Assembly (NCBI GenBank): GCA_910578235.1 | Contig: CAJTPP010000052.1 | Location: 1,583 to 11,040, forward strand | Length of the DNA: 9,458 nt | Source: an uncultured Clostridia bacterium | GTDB taxonomy: Bacteria; Bacillota; Clostridia; UBA1381 | Direction: 5' to 3' | Shown here: positions 1-5,821 of the stretch, one piece after another | Layout of the letters: each line of letters opens with the position of its first letter | Position numbering within the stretch: position 1 is the stretch's first letter | Program-made: the position numbers and the translations under genes | Notes under the pieces: generated by a model | Databases searched by the model: none | What the model was told of the DNA's origin: nothing | Seen by the model: only the letters and a program-made list of their open reading frames with translations

Positions 1-545
1 TTGTAGCGTGGGAAAACAGCTCCGTTGAAGCGTGGGGAAACAGCTCCGTTGTAGCAACGAATAACGCTCAGATTGTCGACAGACAGATTAATGGACGCAT
101 TGAGATAACAGGCAATTCAAGAATCGTATATATGCCTAAAACAATAGATGAATATTGTTCTTTCTATGATATAAAGCATGATAAGAAAAAAGGCTCATTC
201 TTTAAATGTGTACACAAAATAGATGGCAGATATTACTCGGATCATGACCGTAATTTTGAATATATTATCGGAGAAAAAGCAATAGCAGATAGACTGACAG
301 ATAATTCTAATGATGGCTGTGGACATGGAATACATATGGCATATAAAGAATGGGTTCTTGACTTCGGTAGAAATTGGAAAGATTTAGCCATTCTTGAAGT
401 TGAAGCAGCATTAGATGAAATCATTCTTCCCACAGATTGCTCAGGCAAGGTAAGATGTGCAGAGGTAAAGGTAATCAGAGAAATACCGCTTGAAGAGTGC
501 GGGTTATATGGAAAGATATTATCTAAGAGAAAAAAGGAGGAATAG
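1..545 (+). CDS. C-terminal part of a phage protein with octapeptide (probable beta-helix) repeats
   Basis: The reading frame is already open at base 3 and runs to the TAG at 543-545, so the gene begins outside the window. An ATG at 132 exists but has no good ribosome site, and the repeat reads straight through it in frame. The first ~45 residues are tandem octapeptides of the type x-N-S-S-V-x-A-W (units VAWENSSV, EAWGNSSV, VATNNAQI, then looser ones ending GNSRIVYM), as in right-handed beta-helices. After that comes a ~135-residue globular part with GCGHGIH near its middle and the end VIREIPLEECGLYGK. From memory, proteins joining such repeats to a DUF7666-like domain with a Cys/Gly/His motif are common in gut Firmicutes phages; their function is unknown to me. 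The frame and truncation are certain; the family is a recollection. Confidence 0.8.
   Translation, partial: VAWENSSVEAWGNSSVVATNNAQIVDRQINGRIEITGNSRIVYMPKTIDEYCSFYDIKHDKKKGSFFKCVHKIDGRYYSDHDRNFEYIIGEKAIADRLTDNSNDGCGHGIHMAYKEWVLDFGRNWKDLAILEVEAALDEIILPTDCSGKVRCAEVKVIREIPLEECGLYGKILSKRKKEE
3..140 (+). repeat. 24-bp in-frame tandem repeat encoding octapeptides
   Basis: Units start at 3, 27 and 51. The first two (3-26 and 27-50) differ at only two bases, in positions 2 and 13 of the unit. The third, from 51, is diverged but keeps the NN-x-x-I pattern. Two weaker coils follow at protein level up to about 140, with one extra codon. The bases TT at 1-2 would complete the last codon of a preceding unit, so the array probably continues upstream. 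Confidence 0.8.
535..541 (+). promoter_or_regulatory. Ribosome binding site fixing the GTG start at 547
   Basis: AGGAGGA lies at 535-541, five bases before GTG 547 and inside the last codons of the upstream gene. This favours GTG 547 over the in-frame ATG at 490, which would overlap the upstream gene by 56 bases and has no such site. Confidence 0.75.
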
Positions 546-546
546 A

Positions 547-849
547 GTGATACACGTAAGACACAACAGAGGTGTCATATTTGCGGACAGAGGATGGCGC
601 GGAGCGCTGCACCGATGGCGAATGTGGCGTAATGACAGATTTAACAGAGAATTGGACAAATACAACAAAGCATTAGAGAAAAATTTGAGCCGGCATGAGA
701 AGTACAGGCAGGGATTTTTGGATAATCAGAATGATATAGACGAGCATTTTGCGGATGACGCGCCGGGACAGGATTTTCCTGCTGAGCCATGCGAAAAGAA
801 AAAGCCGCTGAGGGTATTCCATAATCCGGCCGTATCAATATTCTGGTGA
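547..849 (+). CDS. Small basic phage protein, function unknown
   Basis: This is a 100-residue protein when read from GTG 547, one base after the stop of the upstream gene. The start is chosen because of the AGGAGGA at 535-541; the longer frame from ATG 490 is less likely. The N-terminal half is rich in Arg, Trp and Lys (RGWRGALHRWRMWRNDRFNR) and the middle looks helical and charged (ELDKYNKALEKNLSRHEKYR). There is no signal peptide, membrane segment or metal motif. The basic, Trp-rich start would suit nucleic-acid binding, but that is only a guess from composition. I do not recognise the family. Its tight spacing suggests it is translated with its upstream neighbour. Confidence 0.65.
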   Translation: MIHVRHNRGVIFADRGWRGALHRWRMWRNDRFNRELDKYNKALEKNLSRHEKYRQGFLDNQNDIDEHFADDAPGQDFPAEPCEKKKPLRVFHNPAVSIFW

Positions 850-871
850 TCATGAAAGGAGGTGAGTAATA

Positions 872-1027
872 ATGGATAATTTTGTAATGGCTGATATTGT
901 AGCAATACTTGAACCTTTAGATGGCGGCGGTCGTGTGCTTGTAAATGGTAATGAAAATTTTGAAATCAAATTGGGCTGTAAGGATGGCGAACCGTATGTT
1001 GATTTCATAGAAAAAAAGACCGTATGA
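872..1027 (+). CDS. 51-residue phage protein, function unknown
   Basis: This short frame starts at ATG 872 behind one of the best ribosome sites in the window, AAAGGAGGTG at 855-864, seven bases before the start. It ends at TGA 1025-1027. The protein starts MDNFVMADIVAILEPLDGGG and looks like alternating beta strands (RVLVNGNENFEIKLGC, then YVDFIEKKT), so it could be a small beta-barrel or sheet. No motif is recognised. The strong ribosome site and the fit between its neighbours are the main evidence that it is real. Its 3' end overlaps a hairpin at 1018-1046. Confidence 0.6.
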   Translation: MDNFVMADIVAILEPLDGGGRVLVNGNENFEIKLGCKDGEPYVDFIEKKTV

Positions 1028-1046
1028 GATGGCGCTCAAAACGGTC
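1018..1046. terminator. Hairpin with a T-run on the minus strand, terminator-like for leftward transcription
   Basis: GACCGT (1018-1023) pairs with ACGGTC (1041-1046). Inside, TGAG (1025-1028) pairs with CTCA (1035-1038) around a six-base loop. On the + strand the hairpin is preceded by seven A (1011-1017), which read as a T-run after the hairpin on the minus strand. There is no T-run after it on the + strand, so it should not stop the visible genes. The A-run is part of the Lys codons of the 51-residue gene, so the resemblance could be chance. Confidence 0.35.
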
Positions 1047-1056
1047 AAAGCAATTC

Positions 1057-1076
1057 CATAGAGATAAAACTCTATG
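1057..1076. promoter_or_regulatory. Perfect 7-bp inverted repeat in the gap before the 121-aa gene
   Basis: CATAGAG (1057-1063) and CTCTATG (1070-1076) flank a six-base ATAAAA spacer. No T-run follows. It sits in the only untranslated gap of this part, 52 bases before the start at 1129. It may be an operator or an RNA hairpin in the leader. A -35-like TTTACA overlaps its right edge (1077-1082), but I see no convincing -10 at a proper distance, so I do not call a promoter. Confidence 0.35.
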
Positions 1077-1128
1077 TTTACATACAGTATATCACAATAA
1101 AGATTAAAAATCAAGGAGGAAAAGCAAT

Positions 1129-1494
1129 ATGCCAAAAGTAGAGAATGCAAAAATTTTAGATGTGGCCCGCGGAGCAATCGGAGAATTGCTTGATTATGAA
1201 TTGATGAAGGTTGTTGATAATATCAGCGACTTGAATACAAAAGCAGAATCAGTCCGAAAACTTACAATAACGGTATCATTTAAGCCGGACAGCGCAAGGC
1301 AGAATATTTCAATGTCGACGCAGATTAAGCCGACGCTTGTGCCTACGAATAACGTAGAAACCGCGCTGTATCTGGCTGAGTCATCGGAAGGCAGGGCGCT
1401 TGTAGAAATGGTGCCGCAGACGCCGGGACAAATTGCTTTTGACGGAAGCGAACAGGAACAGCCGAAAGTAATACAAATTAAAAAAGCAGTTTAA
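1129..1494 (+). CDS. Conserved-looking phage protein of early region, function unknown
   Basis: This is a 121-residue protein with AAGGAGG at 1113-1119, nine bases before ATG 1129. The N-terminal half looks helical (GAIGELLDYELMKVVDNISD), followed by RKLTITVSFKPDSARQNIS and a likely sheet (MSTQIKPTLVP), then a Gln-rich, charged end. From memory, short Firmicutes phage proteins with the order helix, 'DPNT/T-K-x-x-RK-L-T-I-x-x-x-F-x-P', then a sheet are often labelled 'replication terminator protein' in public records. I do not think that name is experimentally supported and I do not adopt it. It is followed after 19 bases by the 233-aa gene, which suggests a working pair. Confidence 0.75.
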   Translation: MPKVENAKILDVARGAIGELLDYELMKVVDNISDLNTKAESVRKLTITVSFKPDSARQNISMSTQIKPTLVPTNNVETALYLAESSEGRALVEMVPQTPGQIAFDGSEQEQPKVIQIKKAV

Positions 1495-1513
1495 TTTATG
1501 GGAGGATAAAAAT

Positions 1514-2215
1514 ATGTTTGACAGAAGTTTTATTGAAAAAATTGAGACAATGGCAGCGCCGCGGGTAATTGAAACCCCGCAGGGCACATTCACCAATCAG
1601 GATTTCCGCAGAATCGAAGAAAAGATGGCAGTGACTCTTACGCTTAATACATTAAGCGGACTTGTAGCTATGATAAAGCACGAGAACAAAGAATATAACA
1701 CACCTTTGTATGTACGCATTACAAGCCCGACACAGATTGATGTGTTCGGTAAAATTCGTGATGACAGTCAGAGAGAGCAGCCGTTTGCTGCAAGAGCGGT
1801 ATTACCCCAGTTCAGATTTGATAGTTATATTCCGGTTGAAGATATGATTATCAGTCTGAAAGCTCGTTTTGCACAGACGGAAGACAGAGATTATTTGTTA
1901 AGGCTACTCGGAAATATTACAGATAATCAGAGTGTTCAGACAAAAGATGACGGTATTACGCAGAGTGCAACCATAAGAAGCGGAATTCAGCTTGTAGGTG
2001 AGGAAAGAATAAAGCCTGTTGTAAGTCTTAAACCGTACAGAACATTCCTTGAAGTCGAACAGCCTGAAAGCGACTTCCTTATTCGTTTGAAAGAGGGATA
2101 TGCGGCATTATATGAGGCTGACGGCGGAGCTTGGCAGAATGAAGCAATGGCGAATATCGGCGATTTGTTGAGAGAAATGCTAAAAGATACTGATAATGTA
2201 ATCATAGTAGAATAA
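1514..2215 (+). CDS. Conserved-looking 233-aa phage protein, function unknown
   Basis: ATG 1514 has GGAGG at 1501-1505, eight bases upstream. The protein is soluble with mixed helix and sheet. Landmarks are the N-terminal VIETPQGTFTNQDF, a helical LNTLSGLVAMIKHENKEY, a central sheet RITSPTQIDVFGKI, and a C-terminal part with DDGITQSATIRSG, KPYRTFLEVEQPES and the end YEADGGAWQNEAMANIGDLL. The overall order (substrate-like N-terminal segment, middle sheet, 'PYRTF-EVEQP-S-F' block) resembles what I recall of Firmicutes early phage proteins distantly like the DUF2303 family of Proteobacteria prophages. That link is weak. It is probably co-transcribed with the 121-aa gene, and a GC-rich hairpin follows eight bases after the stop. 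Confidence 0.8.
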   Translation: MFDRSFIEKIETMAAPRVIETPQGTFTNQDFRRIEEKMAVTLTLNTLSGLVAMIKHENKEYNTPLYVRITSPTQIDVFGKIRDDSQREQPFAARAVLPQFRFDSYIPVEDMIISLKARFAQTEDRDYLLRLLGNITDNQSVQTKDDGITQSATIRSGIQLVGEERIKPVVSLKPYRTFLEVEQPESDFLIRLKEGYAALYEADGGAWQNEAMANIGDLLREMLKDTDNVIIVE

Positions 2216-2222
2216 ATAAAAA

Positions 2223-2246
2223 GCGGGGGGATTCTATTTCCCCCGC
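2223..2246. terminator. GC-rich hairpin after the 233-aa gene, with a T-run only on the minus strand
   Basis: Bases 2223-2231 pair with 2238-2246: seven G-C type pairs, then one G-T and one A-T pair, with a six-base loop TTCTAT. This is the strongest stem in the window. On the + strand, AATATGCC follows, so it lacks the T-run of a normal rho-independent terminator. On the minus strand it is followed by CTTTTTATTTATT, a good tail. It could slow or partly stop rightward transcription, protect the upstream mRNA 3' end, or be a full terminator for leftward transcripts from outside. Confidence 0.55.
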
Positions 2247-2247
2247 A

Positions 2248-2289
2248 ATATGCCTGAAAGCATATAAAATTAAAGTATAAATATTTTAT
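2248..2289. promoter_or_regulatory. Two overlapping dyads in an AT-rich gap, possible operator or promoter region
   Basis: ATATGC (2248-2253) and GCATAT (2260-2265) form a perfect 6-bp inverted repeat. ATAAAAT (2264-2270) and ATTTTAT (2283-2289) form a second, 7-bp one. Between them is TATAAA at 2276-2281, which could be a -10 element, but no good -35 is visible 16-18 bases upstream. Placement after a strong hairpin and just before the replication block makes a regulatory role reasonable but unproved. Confidence 0.3.
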
Positions 2290-2311
2290 CAGAAAAGGAG
2301 CGGCTTGTCAA

Positions 2312-2527
2312 ATGATTTATGGAAACAATGACGCAATGGCATTATCGGCAATGGAGGACGACCATTACAGAGAAATGGAAGAATATGAGCCGAGAAAATG
2401 TTTTGCTTGTCCGGAGTGCGGCGATCCGATATATGAGGACGAACGATATTACATATTTGACGGAAATATAATATGTGACAGCTGTATAGAACATCATGAG
2501 CGTACAGCGGTATGGGAGGGCGTATGA
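2312..2527 (+). CDS. Small Cys-rich, probably zinc-binding phage protein
   Basis: This 71-residue protein starts at ATG 2312 behind AGGAG at 2296-2300 (spacing 11, a little long). The first ~28 residues are acidic and Met-rich. The rest carries CFACPEC (Cys30, Cys33, Cys36) and CDSC (Cys55, Cys58) followed by H61-H62, spaced like a zinc ribbon or a small treble clef: C-x2-C, about 18 residues, C-x2-C. The segment YYIFDGNIICDSC matches the general pattern of small phage proteins with a LIM-like zinc knot, as I remember them. Its role is unknown; it could bind nucleic acid or another protein. It overlaps the next gene at ATGA/TGATG, so the two are coupled. Confidence 0.75.
   Translation: MIYGNNDAMALSAMEDDHYREMEEYEPRKCFACPECGDPIYEDERYYIFDGNIICDSCIEHHERTAVWEGV
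2514..2520 (+). promoter_or_regulatory. Ribosome binding site favouring ATG 2527
   Basis: GGGAGGG at 2514-2520 stands six bases before ATG 2527 and only three before ATG 2524. An upstream in-frame ATG at 2512 overlaps this site itself, so it is an unlikely start. Confidence 0.6.
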
Positions 2528-2736
2528 TGAGCAAATTTGACAGCGGAGTAAAAGGATATGTATACGGCACTGTCACGCTGCGCGTAGGATTTCCGATTGA
2601 CTGGCATGACGTACCGCACATAAGCTGTATGCAATGCAAGTTTTACAGCGGCGCAAGCAGACGGTGTCAGCTGAATAAGGAATTAGTCGCGTTTCCTGAA
2701 AGATATACGGGCGCTCATTGCCCGCTTGAAATATAG
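2527..2736 (+). CDS. 69-aa Cys-containing phage protein of the replication block
   Basis: The start ATG 2527 is chosen by the GGGAGGG at 2514-2520; ATG 2524 and 2512 are in the same frame. The start overlaps the stop of the upstream gene, so translation is coupled. The protein begins MSKFDSGVKGYVYGTVTLRV and continues with PIDWHDVPHISC. Four cysteines (Cys34, Cys37, Cys47 and Cys65) with the pattern C-x2-C-x9-C-x17-C suggest one metal site. I recall very similar short proteins directly before the Sak4-like ATPase gene in clostridial phages, which supports that it is a real gene of this block. Its biochemical role is not known to me; the position suggests a partner of recombination or replication proteins. 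Confidence 0.8.
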   Translation: MSKFDSGVKGYVYGTVTLRVGFPIDWHDVPHISCMQCKFYSGASRRCQLNKELVAFPERYTGAHCPLEI

Positions 2737-2757
2737 AAATCAGAGGAGGAATGATAA

Positions 2758-3393
2758 ATGGGAGTGCCTGTTTTAATATTGGGCGAAAGCGGAAGCGGAA
2801 AAAGTACAAGCCTCAGAAATTTTAATGAAAATGAGATTTTGATTTTTAATGTTGCGTCAAAGCCGCTGCCGTTTCGAAAAAAAATGCGTTCAGTTCCGAG
2901 AGCTACATATAGTGTGATAGCTAAGGAACTGACAAAGGGAGAATATAAGCGATACGTTATTGACGATAGCCAGTATCTGTTGGCCTTTGATTCTTTCAGC
3001 AGGGCGAAAGAAACAGGTTATGGGAAATTTACCGATATGGCGGTAAGATTTCAGAAGATGATTACATATATCATAGAGGGTTTGCCTGACAGTACAATAG
3101 TATATTTTCTACATCACTGCGAGCAGACGGAAACAGGAAAAATAAAGGCGAAAACCATAGGCAAGATGCTTGATAATCAACTTACGGTAGAAGGGTTATT
3201 CTCAATAGTTTTGCTGTGTCAATCGGACAGCTCAAGTCATAAGTTTATCACGCAGTCGGACGGTTTTACAACATGTAAGTCGCCTATGGAAATGTTTGAG
3301 CTTGAAATTGACAACGATTTAAAAATGGTTGATACGACAATACGAGAGTATTATGGATTAGATAATAAAGAGGAGGAAAAAGAAAATGAATAA
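2758..3393 (+). CDS. Sak4-like RecA-fold ATPase, probable single-strand annealing/recombination protein
   Basis: A 211-residue ATPase starts at ATG 2758, eight bases after AGGAGG (2744-2749). The Walker A motif GESGSGKS is at residues 9-16, right at the N terminus. A Walker B-like YVIDD is at 66-70, followed by SQY. Further landmarks are IVYFLHHCEQ at 114-123 and a Lys-rich AKTIGKMLDNQL at 131-142. This short, one-domain layout is that of the Sak4/AAA_24 group of phage proteins, RecA-like ATPases that act in strand annealing together with a single-strand DNA-binding protein. The next gene is just such a protein, and the genes overlap by eight bases. The acidic, Lys/Glu-rich C-terminal tail is ordinary. 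The ATPase call is strong; the annealing role is from family knowledge. Confidence 0.85.
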   Translation: MGVPVLILGESGSGKSTSLRNFNENEILIFNVASKPLPFRKKMRSVPRATYSVIAKELTKGEYKRYVIDDSQYLLAFDSFSRAKETGYGKFTDMAVRFQKMITYIIEGLPDSTIVYFLHHCEQTETGKIKAKTIGKMLDNQLTVEGLFSIVLLCQSDSSSHKFITQSDGFTTCKSPMEMFELEIDNDLKMVDTTIREYYGLDNKEEEKENE

Positions 3394-3955
3394 GATACCG
3401 GGATATGATGAGAGTCCTGCATACACAGGAGAAAGTCAGGCATTGCCTGCCGGAAAATACATATGCGAGATTAAGGGGGCGAAGGTTGTAAAAAACGCAA
3501 AGGGTTCAGAGCAGCTCGTATTACAGCTTGATATTGCGGAGGGAGATTACAAAAATTATTACAGCAGTATATACGCTGCCGATTTGGAGCGCGACAGTTC
3601 AAAAGCGAAGTGGCGCAACGGAGGATTGTTCCGACAGGGCTGGGAAGGAAAATCACTGCCGTATTTCCGCGGTCTTATGAAATGTATTGAAAAGAGCAAT
3701 GACGGCTACACATGGAATTGGGACGAAAAGACGCTGAAAGGTAAGAAAATAGGCGTATTATTTGGCCGCGAGCAGTTTTTGCTTAATGGGGATAAACGCT
3801 GGGCGACAAAGGCTGTTAAGGTAAGAAGTATCGAGGGCTTGGAAAAATCAGAAATTCCAAAAGATAAATTATGGGACGGCAGTACGGTTGCATCGGACTT
3901 TAATTCAAGCGGCTTTAATGATGTGGATGAAGACGAGGATGATTTGCCGTTTTAA
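3386..3955 (+). CDS. DUF669-like single-stranded DNA-binding protein with SSB-type acidic tail
   Basis: A 189-residue protein starts at ATG 3386 with AGGAGG at 3371-3376, and its first eight bases lie within the end of the ATPase gene. The N-terminal part (LPAGKYICEIKGAKVVKNAK, then SEQLVLQLDIAEGDYKNYY) has the strand order expected of the OB-fold-like DUF669 group. A conserved-looking WDEKTLKGKKIGVLFG follows at about 112-127. The last residues are DVDEDEDDLPF. This acidic stretch ending in LPF resembles the C-terminal tip (D-D-D-I-P-F) by which bacterial SSB recruits its partners. Together these support a single-strand DNA-binding role in phage replication and recombination, paired with the Sak4-like ATPase. 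The DUF669 assignment is from pattern memory, not a search. Confidence 0.82.
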   Translation: MNKIPGYDESPAYTGESQALPAGKYICEIKGAKVVKNAKGSEQLVLQLDIAEGDYKNYYSSIYAADLERDSSKAKWRNGGLFRQGWEGKSLPYFRGLMKCIEKSNDGYTWNWDEKTLKGKKIGVLFGREQFLLNGDKRWATKAVKVRSIEGLEKSEIPKDKLWDGSTVASDFNSSGFNDVDEDEDDLPF

Positions 3956-3960
3956 GGTGG
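3954..3960 (+). promoter_or_regulatory. Ribosome binding site favouring ATG 3968 for the DUF927 gene
   Basis: AAGGTGG at 3954-3960 overlaps the upstream stop codon. It is seven bases from ATG 3968 but only one base from ATG 3962, so the downstream ATG is the better start. Confidence 0.6.
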
Positions 3961-3967
3961 AATGAAT

Positions 3968-5821
3968 ATGGAAGAAAACAACAAAACAATAGTTATTCCC
4001 AACTATGAAAAAGATGATTTCCTGAAAACGACAAAACCGTTTCAATGGATTGTGGATACTGCTGACGGCAATGAGTTTATTCAAGGTCAGCTTGTGGAGC
4101 AGATGGCGCAGAAAGCGCAGGCATTGAAGGTGACAAAGTTCAAGTCAATGTTTAAAAATTATCTGAAATCTATAAAAGGACAGAGCATTGTTTACGGCAA
4201 TGTTATGGAATTTTCGGGCACGGCGCTTATGTGGGATACCGGAGAATGGACGGCGAATGATGACGGCGTGTATAAGGAAAGCGCGTACGGCGGCATTCAG
4301 TTCGCTTGCCCGCATCCGATTTTTATACTGTCAAGATATTCAAACGTAGATACAGACGTTGAGAGTTTGCAGCTTGTATACGGCAGAGCTGGCAGAAGTT
4401 ATAAAACAAAGATTATTCCGCGTCTGGATCTGGCAAGCGCAAACAGAATAACTAAACTGGCGGAATACGGAGTGGGGGTCACTTCTGAGAACGCAAAGGC
4501 GCTTGTGCAATTTTTAAGTGATTTTGAGAGTATAAATTATGACAAAATCGCGGAAAAGAAATCTTGTGACCATATGGGTTGGGTAGGAAACGGATATAAG
4601 CAGTTTGCCCCATATATATCCGATCTTGAATTTGAAGGTCAGGATAGGTATAAATCACTGTTCAAATCCGTCACTCAGACGGGCAGTTATGATAAATGGC
4701 TTGAATGTATATGCAGCTATCGTAAATCAGGTAATATTGTGCCGCGTATAGTTATGGCCGCGTCTTTTGCAAGCGTTCTGTTAAAACCGCTCGGCGCACT
4801 GCCGTTCTTTACGCATTTATGGGGTACAAGCGAGACGGGAAAATCGGTCGCTCTGCTTGCCGCTGTTTCTGTATGGGCCAATCCTGTAATGGGAAGATAC
4901 GCGTATACATTTAAATCCACAGATGTGGGAAACGAGCTGTATGCGAGTTGTTTAAAATCGCTGCCGCTATGTATAGACGAGCTTCAAATACTGAAAAGGT
5001 CAGATTTTGACGAACTGATATATATGCTTTGCGAGGGCGTCGGGAAATTGAGAGGCAAGCGCGAAGGAGGTGTACAGCATTTAAACACATGGACGAGCTG
5101 TATACTGACAACCGGAGAAAAGCCGATAACAACAGCGTCTTCGAACGGCGGGGCTGTGAACAGAGTAATTGAAATCGAGTGTAATTCGGGTAGATTTTTT
5201 GAAAAGCCGAGAGAGTTCTGCCGTCTTATTCAGAGTAATTACGGTTATGCGGGGAAGGAATTTATCGAATATCTGATAAGCGATAATAATATTGAAGAAG
5301 CTCGGGGGTTGTACGAGCGATACATAAAACAGCTTGAAGATATGACTGAGGGAACGGACAAACAAATCGCGTCAGCCGCGGCGATACTGACGGCGGACGA
5401 GTTGTCGGAGCGTTGGATATTTAAAGACGGTGTGCGCGTAACGGTGGAGGATATGAAACCGCTGCTAAAAACCCGCGATATGATGGACGCAGATAAGCGC
5501 GCGTACGAGTATCTGCGTGAAGAGATTATAGCTAATTATAAAAGCTTTACCGACAATGGCTCTGAATGCTGGGGGACAGTAAAAGACGGATATATTTATA
5601 TTCTAAAAAACCGCTTTAACGGTATATTGTCAGATGGCGGATTTAACCCTCAGTCCGCGCTTTCGTGGATGATGAGAAATCAAAAAATAGCTAAACATGA
5701 CAAGGACAGACGCGATATACTGAAGCGCGTAAACGGTTCCGGAATAAGATGTATTTGCATATACGGCGAGGATGATTTTGCCGATATAGATAGTGAGGAA
5801 GAATTGCCGTTTGATGTGTAA
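3968..5821 (+). CDS. DUF927-type superfamily III-like helicase / primase-associated ATPase
   Basis: This is a 617-residue protein from ATG 3968 (619 from ATG 3962). The N-terminal ~250 residues are the DUF927 region, with GWVGNGYKQFAPY at about 204-216. The ATPase core follows. Walker A GTSETGKS is at 286-293 and Walker B LCIDE at 334-338. A sensor-like TTGEKP is at 381-386, and AVNR with Arg399 could be the arginine finger. The C-terminal ~200 residues are a mostly helical domain. DUF927 proteins in phages and plasmids act as replicative helicase or initiator-like ATPases, often fused or next to primases; no primase motif is seen here. The last twelve residues DIDSEEELPFDV are acidic with an LPF, like the tip of the upstream SSB-like protein. 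The stop codon lies inside the first TGTAACCA repeat of the candidate origin. Confidence 0.88.
   Translation: MEENNKTIVIPNYEKDDFLKTTKPFQWIVDTADGNEFIQGQLVEQMAQKAQALKVTKFKSMFKNYLKSIKGQSIVYGNVMEFSGTALMWDTGEWTANDDGVYKESAYGGIQFACPHPIFILSRYSNVDTDVESLQLVYGRAGRSYKTKIIPRLDLASANRITKLAEYGVGVTSENAKALVQFLSDFESINYDKIAEKKSCDHMGWVGNGYKQFAPYISDLEFEGQDRYKSLFKSVTQTGSYDKWLECICSYRKSGNIVPRIVMAASFASVLLKPLGALPFFTHLWGTSETGKSVALLAAVSVWANPVMGRYAYTFKSTDVGNELYASCLKSLPLCIDELQILKRSDFDELIYMLCEGVGKLRGKREGGVQHLNTWTSCILTTGEKPITTASSNGGAVNRVIEIECNSGRFFEKPREFCRLIQSNYGYAGKEFIEYLISDNNIEEARGLYERYIKQLEDMTEGTDKQIASAAAILTADELSERWIFKDGVRVTVEDMKPLLKTRDMMDADKRAYEYLREEIIANYKSFTDNGSECWGTVKDGYIYILKNRFNGILSDGGFNPQSALSWMMRNQKIAKHDKDRRDILKRVNGSGIRCICIYGEDDFADIDSEEELPFDV

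Noticed and set aside
1..60. Possible CRISPR repeats
   Set aside because: The repeats are directly adjacent with no spacers, have a 24-base period and keep an open reading frame, so they are coding tandem repeats.
490..546. Longer start (ATG 490) for the small basic protein
   Set aside because: It would overlap the upstream gene by 56 bases and lacks a ribosome site, while GTG 547 has AGGAGGA at proper spacing.
1077..1103. Promoter with TTTACA and TAAAGA before the 121-aa gene
   Set aside because: The spacer is 15 bases and the -10 is a poor match, so it is not called.
917..1177. Minus-strand frame of 86 codons with hydrophobic product
   Set aside because: It lies opposite two + strand genes with strong ribosome sites, has no ribosome site of its own, and its hydrophobicity follows from the AT-rich gap.
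2289..2639. Minus-strand frame of 116 codons
   Set aside because: It is antisense to two coupled Cys-rich genes, has no recognisable domain and no ribosome site; it is a shadow frame.
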